Source of the DNA: Burkholderiales bacterium
Lineage (GTDB): Bacteria > Pseudomonadota > Gammaproteobacteria > Burkholderiales > Burkholderiaceae_C
Assembly (NCBI GenBank): GCA_016185015.1
Contig: JACPOI010000036.1
Coordinates: 1-64,000, forward strand
DNA: 64,000 bases
Direction of reading: 5' to 3'
The notes beneath the pieces were generated by a model, which saw only the letters and a program-made list of their open reading frames with translations, was not told the origin of the DNA and ran no database searches. The number at the start of each line of letters is the position of its first letter. The first letter of the stretch is position 1. Below, piece by piece: positions 25,297 through 33,677 of the stretch. The translations under genes and the position numbers were made by a program.

Positions 25297-25319
25297 AAGA
25301 TGTAATATATATATATCTT
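25297..25319. promoter_or_regulatory. NsrR-type operator
   Basis: A 23-bp site beginning AAGATGTA and ending ATATCTT with an AT-rich centre. It matches the NsrR consensus (AAGATGTATTT, one base, AAATACATCTT) at roughly 18 of 22 defined positions. It overlaps the likely -10 region of the truncated-globin gene and lies upstream of an operon typical of the NsrR regulon. Confidence 0.75.
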
Positions 25320-25361
25320 AACGAGAAAGTCTTCCCCCGTCGAACCCTGACGGGCACAGGG

Positions 25362-25646
25362 TCATGTGGGGGCGCTGGCGCGCAGCTGTTGCGCGGCCTT
25401 GTCCAGCCAGAGCTGCAGGCTGTCGAGCAGACCGGCCTGGCTGAACGAGCAGCTTTCCTCGGCGAACAGCGCACTCGACTCCAGGCGGTCGAGCAGGTCC
25501 AGCAGCACCTCGGTGTAGCGCGGCGGCAGGGCATCCAGCAGGGCCTGCTGGGCGCGGGCCTGGCGGCTGAAGTCGGCCGGGCGGATGCTGCTGCGGCGCA
25601 GCGCGTCGAGTCCGTCCTGCAGGGGGGCGAGCAGGGCGTGGGTCAT
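25362..25646 (-). CDS. Small conserved-looking protein of unknown function
   Basis: A 94-residue, mostly helical, soluble product (MTHALLAPLQDGLDALRRSS, PPRYTEVLLDLLDRLESSAL, FAEESCSFSQAGLLDSLQLW). I do not recognise a named family. It overlaps the upstream membrane-protein gene by 4 bp. The AUG at 25646 is supported by that overlap. Confidence 0.65.
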   Translation of the reverse strand: MTHALLAPLQDGLDALRRSSIRPADFSRQARAQQALLDALPPRYTEVLLDLLDRLESSALFAEESCSFSQAGLLDSLQLWLDKAAQQLRASAPT

Positions 25647-26038
25647 CGCTTGTAGCGGACCATGGTCCGGTTCAGGCCGGTGCGGGCGCATTCGTACTGC
25701 CCGGCTTCGCAGGGCGCCCGGTAGTTCAGGCGGCCGGCGTGCAGCAGCCAGTGGGTGCCGAGCGTGCAGGCCAAGCCCAGCAGGGCGACGGCCAGCGCCT
25801 CGCCGGGCCGTCGCGTGAACAGGGCATAGGGCGCGCACAGGGCCAGGCTGAGGACCGCGGCGGCAATGGCCAGGGAACCCATGTCCGGGTTGCTGAAGTG
25901 TTTCCACTCGGCGAACAGCAGGTAGGCAGCATCCACCGCCGCGACCAGCACGATCAGGATGGTCAGGCCCAATTGCCAGATGGCGCCCGGCGCAGCGGCT
26001 CGGCCCTGGGGGGCGCTCTTCTTCTTGTCTTTGCTCAA
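25643..26038 (-). CDS. Small membrane protein of unknown function
   Basis: A 131-residue protein with a basic N-terminus (MSKDKKKSAPQ), three membrane helices at about 20-42, 55-73 and 80-97, and a C-terminal tail with two cysteines (RAPCEAGQYECARTGLNR). The family is not recognised. It is coupled to the following small gene by a 4-bp overlap. Confidence 0.65.
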   Translation of the reverse strand: MSKDKKKSAPQGRAAAPGAIWQLGLTILIVLVAAVDAAYLLFAEWKHFSNPDMGSLAIAAAVLSLALCAPYALFTRRPGEALAVALLGLACTLGTHWLLHAGRLNYRAPCEAGQYECARTGLNRTMVRYKR

Positions 26039-26096
26039 CTTGTCCTCGGCAGGGGGGCGTCAGGTGGTGCGGGTCGGTGGCTGCGGGCGGAAGTCT

Positions 26097-27059
26097 TCAG
26101 TCCAGCCGGGCGCCGGATTTTTGCACGGCGGCGGCCCAGCGCGGCATCTCGGCGCCCAGGAACCTGGCGAAGTCATCGGCGCCCAGGAAGGCCGGGTCGG
26201 CGCCCTGGCTGATCATGCGGCTGCGCAGCTCAGGCTGGGTCATCACCTGGCGGAAAGCCTCACTGAGTTTGGCCACCACGTCCTTGGGGGTGCCGGCGGG
26301 CGCCAGAAAGCCGTAGAAGCCCACCACCTCGAAACCCTTGAGGCCGCTTTCGATGACGGTCGGGATGTCGGGCAGGGCTGGGTTGCGCTCGCGGCTGGTC
26401 ACGGCCAGCGCGCGCACCTTGCCCTGCTTGTGGTACGCCGCAGCCTGCGGAATGCTCTCGGCCATGAACTGCACCTGGCCGCCCATCAGGTCGGTGAAGG
26501 CCGGGGCGCTGCCGCGGTAGGGGATGTGCACCATGAAGAGCCCGGTGGCGTTCTTGAACATCTCCGGCACCAGGTGGCTGATGCCGCCATTGCCTGCCGA
26601 GCCGTAGTTGACCTGGCCCGGGCGGGCGCGCGCGTAGTCCATGAACTCGCGCAGGCTGTTCACTGGCACCTTGGGGTTGACCAGCAGGGCCAGGGGCTGC
26701 ATGGCGGTGCGCGCCACCGGCACGAAGTCCCGCAGCGTGGCATAGGGCAGCTTGCTGTACAGCGCAGGGTTGATGACCATCACGCCGGTGTTGGCCAGCA
26801 TCAGGGTGTGGCCGTCGGGCGCTGCCTTCATGACCTCCTGCGCGCCCACGGTGCCGCCGGCACCGGCCTTGTAGTCGATCAGGACAGGCTGGCCCAGCAC
26901 GGCCTGCAGCCGGTCGCTGAGCAGGCGCGCGTGCTGGTCCAGCGGGCCGCCGGCCGGGAAGCCGATCACGATGCGCACAGGCTTGCTGGGAAAGGTCTGG
27001 GCTGTGGCCGCCAGTGAAAGCAACAGGCCTGCGAGCAGCAGGCCGAGGGTCTTGCGCAT
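26097..27059 (-). CDS. Bug/TctC-family periplasmic solute-binding protein
   Basis: A 320-residue protein with signal peptide (MRKTLGLLLAGLLLSLAATA) and Bug-family features (PVRIVIGFPAGGPLDQHARL; YGSAGNGGISHLV; VHIPYRGSAP). These proteins bind carboxylates for tripartite tricarboxylate transporters or for sensing, and Burkholderiales encode many without adjacent permeases, as here. The ligand cannot be predicted. Divergent from the acyl-CoA ligase gene. Confidence 0.9.
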   Translation of the reverse strand: MRKTLGLLLAGLLLSLAATAQTFPSKPVRIVIGFPAGGPLDQHARLLSDRLQAVLGQPVLIDYKAGAGGTVGAQEVMKAAPDGHTLMLANTGVMVINPALYSKLPYATLRDFVPVARTAMQPLALLVNPKVPVNSLREFMDYARARPGQVNYGSAGNGGISHLVPEMFKNATGLFMVHIPYRGSAPAFTDLMGGQVQFMAESIPQAAAYHKQGKVRALAVTSRERNPALPDIPTVIESGLKGFEVVGFYGFLAPAGTPKDVVAKLSEAFRQVMTQPELRSRMISQGADPAFLGADDFARFLGAEMPRWAAAVQKSGARLD

Positions 27060-27181
27060 GGTGAACTCCGTCAGTGATGAAGGGCCCGGGCGGGCAGGGG
27101 CGAGGTTCGCACGGAAGTGCATGGCCCTATCGTAACGGCCCGATCCGCGCCGCGACATCCGGGTAAGTCTTGAGGGCATGG

Positions 27182-27215
27182 GGTCGCGTGCGCGACCTGG
27201 TATCGGGTGCGACCC
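27182..27215. promoter_or_regulatory. Palindromic elements in a divergent promoter
   Basis: Arms GGTCGCG and CGCGACC around a TG centre at 27182-27197 are followed by GGGTGCGACCC at 27205-27215, which is itself palindromic. The pair sits between the divergent Bug gene and acyl-CoA ligase gene, a good place for a shared operator. The regulator is not known. Confidence 0.4.
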
Positions 27216-27270
27216 GGATGCCGGATCAATGGGCCCGCGTTAGGCTGCCAGCCTGGAGGTAGAGATTCCC

Positions 27271-28977
27271 ATGCGTTCCCACTACAAATTCTGGCCCCAC
27301 CGTCTGCCGCATTCGATCACGCCGCCGGCCACCTCGCTGTGGGACAACCTGGCCGTGAGCGCGCGGCGTTACCCGGACAAACCGGCCCTCGTGTTCTTCG
27401 GTCGCACCTGGTCCTACGCCGAGGTGCTGCACAAGGCGGAACGCCTGGCGGCCAGGCTGCATGAGATGGGCGTCCGCAAGGGCGACCGTGTGGTGCTGAA
27501 CCTGCAGAACTGCCCGCAGCTGGTCATTGCGCACTTCGCCATCCTGCGCGCCAATGCCGTGGTGGTGCCGGTCAACCCGATGAACCGCAGCGAGGAGCTC
27601 AAGCACTACATCAGCGATCCGCAGGCGAAGGTGGCCATCACCAGCGCAGACCTGGCCGCGGGCCTGACGCGCGCCAGCGACGAGCTGCCGCCGGGCCAGG
27701 GCCTGGCGCATCTGGTGGTGACACACCTCACGGAGGCCTTCGACCCGGCGCGCTCCGGCAAGGAGGCGCCACCCGAGGCCTGGCGCGACTGGCTGCTCAC
27801 GCAACACCCGCTGCCCGCGCTCCAGGGCGGGCAGGTGCATGCCTGGGCGCAGGCCCTGGCGTCGCCGGCGCCGTTGCCGGAGCTGCAGGTGGGGCCGGCG
27901 GACCTGGCCCTGCTGCCCTACACCAGCGGCACCACGGGCCTGCCCAAGGGCTGCATGCACACGCACGCCAGCATCATGCACAACGCGGTGGCCAGTGGCC
28001 TCTGGGGCAATGGCACGGCCGAGAACGTGACGCTGGCCGTGGTGCCCATGTTCCACATCACCGGCATGGTCAGCGTGATGCACGCGAGCATCTACGTCGG
28101 CGCCACATTGGTCGTGATGCCGCGCTGGGACCGTGACCTTGCAGGGCGGCTGATCTCTGCGCGCCGCGTGACGCACTGGACCAACATCCCGACCATGGTG
28201 ATCGACCTGCTGGGCAGTCCGAGTTTCGAGCAGTACGACCTCTCCAGCCTGGTCAACATCGGTGGCGGCGGCGCGGCCATGCCGCAGGCGGTGGCGCAGC
28301 GCCTGTACGAACAGTTCGGCCTGCGTTACGTGGAAGGCTACGGCCTGACCGAGACGGCGGCGCCCTCGCACACCAACCCGCCGGACGCGCCGAAGCAGCA
28401 GTGCCTGGGCATCCCCTTCATGAGCACCGATGCGCGCGTGATCGACCCGCTGACGCTGGCCGAAATGCCCCAGGGCGAGCAGGGCGAGATCATCATCCAC
28501 GGCCCCGAGGTTTTCCAGGGCTACTGGCGCCAGCCCGAGGCCACGGCGCGGGCCTTCATCGAACTGGACGGCAAGCGTTTCTTTCGCAGCGGCGACATGG
28601 GCCGCATCGACGAGGACGGCTACTTCTTCATGACCGACCGCCTCAAGCGCATGATCAACGCCTCGGGCTTCAAGGTCTGGCCGGCCGAGGTGGAGGCATT
28701 GATGTTCAGGCACCCGGCCATCCAGGAGGCCTGCATCATCGCCACCAAAGACAGCTACCGGGGCGAATCGGTCAAGGCTGTGGTGGTGGTGCGCGCCAGT
28801 CACAAGGGGCAGGTCAGCGGGGAGGACGTCATGGCCTGGTGCCGCGAAAACATGGCCGTGTACAAGGTGCCGCGCGTGGTGCAGTTCGTCGAAGCGCTGC
28901 CCAAGAGCGGCACCGGAAAGGTGATGTGGCGCGCGTTGCAGGAGGCCGAACAGGCACAATTGCCCCCATCGTCCTGA
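27271..28977 (+). CDS. AMP-forming acyl-CoA ligase
   Basis: A 568-residue ANL-superfamily enzyme that adenylates a carboxylic acid and forms its CoA thioester. Motifs: YTSGTTGLPKGCMHTH (P-loop), YGLTETAAP, FFRSGDMGRIDEDGYFFMTD with the hinge DRLKRMINASG, and the catalytic Lys in PKSGTGKVMW. GGAGGT precedes the ATG. The closest named groups are medium/long-chain fatty-acyl or aryl-acid ligases; the substrate is not clear from sequence. Confidence 0.9.
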   Translation: MRSHYKFWPHRLPHSITPPATSLWDNLAVSARRYPDKPALVFFGRTWSYAEVLHKAERLAARLHEMGVRKGDRVVLNLQNCPQLVIAHFAILRANAVVVPVNPMNRSEELKHYISDPQAKVAITSADLAAGLTRASDELPPGQGLAHLVVTHLTEAFDPARSGKEAPPEAWRDWLLTQHPLPALQGGQVHAWAQALASPAPLPELQVGPADLALLPYTSGTTGLPKGCMHTHASIMHNAVASGLWGNGTAENVTLAVVPMFHITGMVSVMHASIYVGATLVVMPRWDRDLAGRLISARRVTHWTNIPTMVIDLLGSPSFEQYDLSSLVNIGGGGAAMPQAVAQRLYEQFGLRYVEGYGLTETAAPSHTNPPDAPKQQCLGIPFMSTDARVIDPLTLAEMPQGEQGEIIIHGPEVFQGYWRQPEATARAFIELDGKRFFRSGDMGRIDEDGYFFMTDRLKRMINASGFKVWPAEVEALMFRHPAIQEACIIATKDSYRGESVKAVVVVRASHKGQVSGEDVMAWCRENMAVYKVPRVVQFVEALPKSGTGKVMWRALQEAEQAQLPPSS

Positions 28978-28992
28978 GCCGGTCCGACATCC

Positions 28993-29886
28993 ATGAGCAC
29001 TGACACCCCTGCTGCCAGCAGCACGCATGAAAACGACGCAGGGCGTCCCCAGACCGGCTGGCGTCTCAGTCTTTACACCGTCATCTTCGAGTCCGACACC
29101 CGGGCCGGGCGCCTGTTCGACATCTGGCTCATCGTCTTCATCCTGGCCAGCGTGCTGGCCGTGGTGCTGGGCAGCCTGCCGGGCCTGCCCGCCGGGCAGC
29201 GCAACATCCTCGACCGCCTCGAATGGCTGTTCACCGCGCTCTTTACCCTGGAATACCTGGCGCGCCTGGCCTGCGTGCGCCAGCCGCTGCGTTATGCGCT
29301 GAGCTTCTACGGCATCATCGACCTGCTGGCCCTGCTGCCCACCTGGCTGGCCCTTCTGGTGCCCGAGGTGCACGCGCTGATCGACGTGCGTGTGCTGCGC
29401 CTGCTGCGGGTGTTCCGCATCTTCAAGCTCACCGCCTACCTGGCCGAGTTCCAGGCCCTGGGCGCCGCGCTGCGCGCCAGCCGGCGCAAGGTGATGGTCT
29501 TCATCTCGGCCGTGCTGATGATCGTGGTGGTGATGGGTACGCTCATGTACGTGGTGGAGGGGCCGGCCAACGGTTTCACCAGCATCCCCACCGCGGTCTA
29601 CTGGGCCATCACCACCATGACCACGGTGGGTTTTGGCGACATCACGCCCAAGACCGATCTGGGCCGTTTCATCGCCTCTTTCATGATGCTGCTGGGCTGG
29701 GGCACGCTGGCCGTGCCCACCGGCATCGTCACCGCCGAGATGACGGCGCGCCGCCTGGGCAGCCAGCCGGTTTCGCGCACCTGCCCCGAGTGCCTGAAAG
29801 AGGGCCATGCCCCCGAGGCGCACTACTGCCTGCACTGCGGCACGGCCCTGCCGCAGCTGGCGCGGGACGGGGAGGGTGTCAAATAA
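28993..29886 (+). CDS. Voltage-gated K+ channel with C-terminal zinc ribbon
   Basis: A 297-residue ion-transport protein. Six membrane segments span about residues 35-240, with an S4-like basic helix (DVRVLRLLRVFRIFK) and the K+ filter TTMTTVGFGD. The cytoplasmic tail ends in two CxxC pairs (TCPECLKEG, YCLHCGTALP), a zinc-ribbon fold. It starts 15 bp after the acyl-CoA ligase, so the two are probably co-transcribed. Confidence 0.9.
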   Translation: MSTDTPAASSTHENDAGRPQTGWRLSLYTVIFESDTRAGRLFDIWLIVFILASVLAVVLGSLPGLPAGQRNILDRLEWLFTALFTLEYLARLACVRQPLRYALSFYGIIDLLALLPTWLALLVPEVHALIDVRVLRLLRVFRIFKLTAYLAEFQALGAALRASRRKVMVFISAVLMIVVVMGTLMYVVEGPANGFTSIPTAVYWAITTMTTVGFGDITPKTDLGRFIASFMMLLGWGTLAVPTGIVTAEMTARRLGSQPVSRTCPECLKEGHAPEAHYCLHCGTALPQLARDGEGVK

Positions 29887-29906
29887 GTCACGCCGCTGGC
29901 CGCTTT

Positions 29907-29929
29907 TTTGCTATCAAATTTGTACCTGC
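29907..29929. repeat. Possible copy of a dispersed short repeat
   Basis: The sequence TTTTGCTATCAAATTTGTA after the channel gene resembles a short repeat that I recall being scattered through intergenic regions of Comamonadaceae genomes. The run of T after a GC-rich stretch could also help terminate transcription. Only one copy was noticed in this window. Confidence 0.3.
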
Positions 29930-29981
29930 CGGCCGGACTGGGGCACAATCCGGTCATCTTCCCCAGGAATACGGAGTTCCC

Positions 29982-30476
29982 ATGAAAAAGCTGCAAAAAG
30001 GTTTCACGCTGATCGAACTGGTCATCGTCATCACCATCATCGCCATCCTGGCGGCCATTGCGTTGCCGCGTTATATCCAGCTGCAATCGGACGCGCGCCT
30101 CGCCAAGGTTCAGTCCATTTCGGGTACGCTGAAGTCGGCCGCCGCCTTGGCCAAAGCCCAGTGCTTGACTCAACAGGCGACCGGGCAGACCACATTTGCC
30201 AGCGCCACCTGCAATACAGCCGCTGGTACTGTGACCATGGATGGTACGGCGGTCAACGTTGCCTTCGCCTACCCGACCGCCGCTGCCACAGGCATTCAGG
30301 CCGCATCCCAGATTCTGGCGACGGACTTCACGGTAACTACGGCGGGTAACACGATTACCTTCCAGGCCATCGGCGCGTCCAACGCAGCCAATTGCCAGGT
30401 GGCCTACACTTGGGCACCTGTTGCCAATGGCGCACCGACGGTCACCGTCACTGCTTCTACGACGAACGGCTGCTGA
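29982..30476 (+). CDS. Type IV pilin-like protein
   Basis: A 164-residue prepilin: the processing site is MKKLQKG followed by FTLIELVIVITIIAILAA, with Glu at position +5 of the mature protein and the hydrophobic helix after it. Four cysteines (AQCL, ATCN, ANCQ, NGC) could form two disulfides. Ser/Thr/Ala-rich composition and lower GC than its neighbours suggest surface-exposed, variable sequence. There is no pilus assembly gene nearby, so this is an orphan pilin gene. Confidence 0.88.
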   Translation: MKKLQKGFTLIELVIVITIIAILAAIALPRYIQLQSDARLAKVQSISGTLKSAAALAKAQCLTQQATGQTTFASATCNTAAGTVTMDGTAVNVAFAYPTAAATGIQAASQILATDFTVTTAGNTITFQAIGASNAANCQVAYTWAPVANGAPTVTVTASTTNGC

Positions 30477-30503
30477 TCGCAGACCCCCGGTTTCCGTCAG
30501 GGG

Positions 30504-30538
30504 CTGGTCACGGCAGGCACAATGCCTGTCATGACCAG
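30504..30538. promoter_or_regulatory. 35-bp inverted repeat covering the dioxygenase start codon
   Basis: Left arm 30504-30519 (CTGGTCACGGCAGGCA) and right arm 30523-30538 (TGCCTGTCATGACCAG) pair at 14 of 16 positions around a 3-base loop. Both candidate start codons (30522 and 30531) fall in it. It could be an operator or an RNA hairpin that limits translation. Confidence 0.5.
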
Positions 30539-31280
30539 CCCCTTGTTTTTGCCCCCCGTCATTTCGCCCGGCGCTCTGGACGCCACCTTGCAGCGCCAGG
30601 GCCATGCCGTGCTCGACGCGGCCGGCGTCTGCGCCCTGAGCGCCTGCCGGCTGGATGACTTGCTGGCCCTGCGCCCCCATTGGGATGACCTGCCCCCGGA
30701 CAACTTCCTGAAGGACGGCGGGCGTTACCGCCGCCGTCGCCATTCCTGTTTCGTGCTCGACGGTGACAAGCTCACGCAGGTGCCGCACCGCGCCCACTGG
30801 CAGCCGCTGGAATACAACGCCCTGCATGGTGGCATGCAGCGCCTGTTCGAGCCCATGGCGCCGGCCATGCTGCAAGAGCCGGCCTGGGCGCAGCTGCTGC
30901 GCTGGCTGGGGCGCGTGGCCTCGGCGCTCAAGGGGCAGCAGCCCTGGTACATCGAGGCACACCCCTTTCGCATTGACACCACCGATGGCATCGGACGGCC
31001 CACGCCCGAGGGCGCGCACCGCGACGGCGTGGACCTGGTGGCGGTGTTCCTGGTGGAGCGGCGCGGTGTGAAAGGCGGCGAGACCCGGGTGTTCGAGGCC
31101 GTCGGCCCCAACGGCCAGCGCTTCACGCTGAGCGAACCCTGGTCGCTGCTGCTGCTGGACGATGCCCGGGTGGTCCACGAGACCACGCCCATCCAGCCGG
31201 TGGCGCAGCCGGCCTACCGTGATACGCTGGTGATCACGCTGCGCGCCGGCGCCTTCCAGGGCGAAGACGCCGCCAGCTGA
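30522..31280 (+). CDS. 2-oxoglutarate/Fe(II) dioxygenase-family protein
   Basis: A 252-residue protein with the feature of the 2OG-Fe dioxygenase family (PF10014-like): an HxD-type iron motif in EGAHRDGVDLVAVFLV, a later His in ARVVHETTPIQP, and an Arg further on (AYRDTLVITLR) that could bind 2-oxoglutarate. Relatives hydroxylate free amino acids; the substrate here is not known. The start may be 30522 or 30531. No clear ribosome binding site is visible because a large inverted repeat covers the region. Confidence 0.75.
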   Translation: MPVMTSPLFLPPVISPGALDATLQRQGHAVLDAAGVCALSACRLDDLLALRPHWDDLPPDNFLKDGGRYRRRRHSCFVLDGDKLTQVPHRAHWQPLEYNALHGGMQRLFEPMAPAMLQEPAWAQLLRWLGRVASALKGQQPWYIEAHPFRIDTTDGIGRPTPEGAHRDGVDLVAVFLVERRGVKGGETRVFEAVGPNGQRFTLSEPWSLLLLDDARVVHETTPIQPVAQPAYRDTLVITLRAGAFQGEDAAS

Positions 31281-31299
31281 CACACCACAAGGAGTCGCC

Positions 31300-31737
31300 A
31301 TGTTCAAGCACATCCTGGTTCCCGTCGATGGTTCGCCCACGGCACAGAAAGCGGTGGAGAAGGCCGCGGGCCTGGCCAAGGCCTTCGGCAGTCAGGTCAC
31401 GGCCATCTACGTGATCGATCCCTATCCTTTCACCGGCCTGGGCAGCGACTTCGCCTACGGCCAGGCTGAATACCTGAGCGCGGCCACGGCCGAGGCCAGG
31501 GAGGCCACCGAGGCGGCGCAGGCCACCCTGGTCCAGGCCGGCGTGCCGGTCACCACGCAGGTGATCGAGGCGCATGCGCCCTGGCGCGGCATCCTGGACA
31601 CGGCCAAGGCCGTGGGGGCCGACCTCATCGTCATGGGCTCGCATGGCCGACGCGGGCTGGAGAAGGTGGTGCTGGGCAGCGTGGCCCAGCGTGTGCTCTC
31701 GCACGCCCACCTCTCGGTGTTCGTCGTGCGCGACTGA
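31300..31737 (+). CDS. Universal stress protein A family
   Basis: A 145-residue UspA protein (MFKHILVPVDGSPTAQKAVE) with the ATP-binding signature GSHGRRGLEKVVLGSVAQRV (G-x2-G-x9-G-S). Stand-alone single-domain form. AAGGAG lies upstream of the ATG. It lies 19 bp after the dioxygenase gene and could share its transcript. Confidence 0.93.
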   Translation: MFKHILVPVDGSPTAQKAVEKAAGLAKAFGSQVTAIYVIDPYPFTGLGSDFAYGQAEYLSAATAEAREATEAAQATLVQAGVPVTTQVIEAHAPWRGILDTAKAVGADLIVMGSHGRRGLEKVVLGSVAQRVLSHAHLSVFVVRD

Positions 31738-31766
31738 GCACAGCGTTCCCTCTCCCCTGCTGGTCG

Positions 31767-31791
31767 TAAGCATGCATAACATGCATGCTTA
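31767..31791. repeat. 25-bp perfect palindrome downstream of the universal stress gene
   Basis: Arms TAAGCATGCAT and ATGCATGCTTA flank AAC. It sits in a 284-bp gap between the stress-protein gene and an MCP gene. A further TGCATGCG follows at about 31807. It has no T-run, so an operator is more likely than a terminator. Confidence 0.55.
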
Positions 31792-31946
31792 TGGTTTGCA
31801 AGGTTGTGCATGCGCTGAGGGGTATGAGGTGTCGCATCGGCACATCGACACTCCCCGGGCGCGCTGTCCACCGGCGGCACTAGTTGTCGACTCCTGAGAA
31901 TATTTGAGCGGGCGCCGCGCAGGCCGCTTCATTGCATACCAGGCGC

Positions 31947-31954
31947 GCCGATAA
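31947..31954 (+). promoter_or_regulatory. Possible sigma-28 -10 element of the Cache MCP gene
   Basis: GCCGATAA, the textbook -10 box of flagellar sigma-28 promoters, lies 67 bp upstream of the MCP start. A convincing -35 (TAAA) at the right spacing is not visible, so this is only a weak call. Confidence 0.25.
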
Positions 31955-32021
31955 TTTTCCCGGTGTTGTCGCCCTGGGCGATTCCCATAACAATCGAACC
32001 AAAATCAGAGGAGTTGCCTGG

Positions 32022-33671
32022 ATGAGCAACAGTGTCATGTCGGCCGTGCGCCCCATGCCGACGAACGCGCGCGTCGGTCAAGAGGGATTCTTCACCTTTC
32101 ACGGCTTCTGGGCCCCGGGTGTGCGGCTGTTCCGCCAGATGCGTTTCATGTCCAAGGCCCTGGTGATCTCGCTGGCCTTTGTGCTGCCCCTGCTGCTCAT
32201 GCTGGGTTTCCAGGTCAACAACCAGTACCTCAAGACCATGCGTGATCGCGAGGCCGCGACGCGCCAGCACGTCGAGATCGCGCACGGGCTGCTGGTCTGG
32301 GCGCAGGCCCAGGAGCAGGCTGGAAAGCTCAGCCGCGAACAGGCCCAGGAACAGGCGCGCGAATCGATCAGCCGGCTGCGCTACGAGCGCGAGGAATACT
32401 TCTGGATCAACGACATGCACCCGCGTGTCGTCATGCACCCGATCAAGCCCGAACTCAACGGCCAGGACGTCTCGGACCTCAAGGACCCCAACGGCCTCAA
32501 GCTGTTCCAGGCCTTCGTCGCCAAGGTGCGGGCCGAGGGCAAGGGGTTTGTCACCTACCAGTGGCCCAAGCCGGGCGAGAGCCGGCCCGTGGACAAGCTC
32601 TCCTATGTGATGGGCTTCGAGCCCTGGGGCTGGGTGATCGGCTCCGGCATCTACGTCAACGATGTGCAGAACGAACTCAGGCAGCAGGTGCTGCTCGACG
32701 CAGGCATCACCCTGTGTGCCCTGCTGTTCGCCGGCTACCTCTTCTTCTGCTTCTACCGGGTGATGGATGGCGGCCTGCGTGAAACACGCCGCCACCTGCG
32801 TGCCATGACCAGCGGTGACCTGACCACAACCCCCTCGCCCTGGGGTCGCGACGAGGCGGCGCAGCTGATGATCGAGCTGCGCTACATGCAGGATTCGCTG
32901 CGCGACATGGTGGTGCAGGTGCGCCACGCCAGCGACGAGATCGTGCGCTCCAGCTCCGAGTCGGCCCATGGCGCCACCGACCTGTCCGCGCGCACCGAGC
33001 AGGCCGCCGCCAGCCTGGAGGAGTCGGCCGCGTCGATGGAGCAGATCTCGGCCACCGTCAAGACCACGCAGTCGCACACCGAAGAGGCCTCGGGCGAGGC
33101 CCGGCGCAACGCCGAGTCTGCCGCCCAGGGCGGACGCATCATGCAGGAGGTGGTGAGCACCATGGAGCGCATCCGCCAGTCCTCGGCCGAGATTGCCGAG
33201 ATCATCGGCACCATCGACGGCATCGCTTTCCAGACCAACATTCTGGCGCTCAACGCCGCGGTGGAAGCGGCACGTGCCGGCGAGCAGGGCAAGGGGTTTG
33301 CCGTGGTGGCCGGCGAGGTGCGCATGCTGGCGCAGCGCAGCGCCGAGGCCGCGCGCGAGATCAAGACGCTGATCGGCGGTAGCGTCGAGCAGGTGGCCAT
33401 TGGCGCTGGCGTGGTGCAGCGCGCCGGAACCACCATCGAGGAGATCGTGGTGTCGGCCCGGCGCGTCAGCGAACTGCTGGCCTCGATCGCGATCAGCGCG
33501 CGCGAGGAACGGGTGGGCATCGGCCAGGTGGGCGAGGCCATCCAGGAGCTGGACCGCATGACCCAGCAGAACGCTGCCCTCGTGGAGGAGACGGTGGGCA
33601 CGGCCCACACCCTGAACGAACAGGCGCGGCACCTGGCAGACCAGGTGGCAAGGTTCCGCCTGCCGGCCTGA
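32022..33671 (+). CDS. Methyl-accepting chemotaxis protein with single Cache domain
   Basis: A 549-residue MCP. TM1 is about 38-60, followed by an sCache_2 sensory domain (YFWINDMHPRVVMHPIKPEL, GWVIGSGIYV), TM2 about 222-242, HAMP and a signalling domain with [20 protein letters not shown]. It has no C-terminal WExF pentapeptide. sCache_2 MCPs often sense small organic acids. The start MSNSVMS has AGAGGAG 8 bp upstream. Confidence 0.92.
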   Translation: MSNSVMSAVRPMPTNARVGQEGFFTFHGFWAPGVRLFRQMRFMSKALVISLAFVLPLLLMLGFQVNNQYLKTMRDREAATRQHVEIAHGLLVWAQAQEQAGKLSREQAQEQARESISRLRYEREEYFWINDMHPRVVMHPIKPELNGQDVSDLKDPNGLKLFQAFVAKVRAEGKGFVTYQWPKPGESRPVDKLSYVMGFEPWGWVIGSGIYVNDVQNELRQQVLLDAGITLCALLFAGYLFFCFYRVMDGGLRETRRHLRAMTSGDLTTTPSPWGRDEAAQLMIELRYMQDSLRDMVVQVRHASDEIVRSSSESAHGATDLSARTEQAAASLEESAASMEQISATVKTTQSHTEEASGEARRNAESAAQGGRIMQEVVSTMERIRQSSAEIAEIIGTIDGIAFQTNILALNAAVEAARAGEQGKGFAVVAGEVRMLAQRSAEAAREIKTLIGGSVEQVAIGAGVVQRAGTTIEEIVVSARRVSELLASIAISAREERVGIGQVGEAIQELDRMTQQNAALVEETVGTAHTLNEQARHLADQVARFRLPA

Positions 33672-33677
33672 AGCGCT

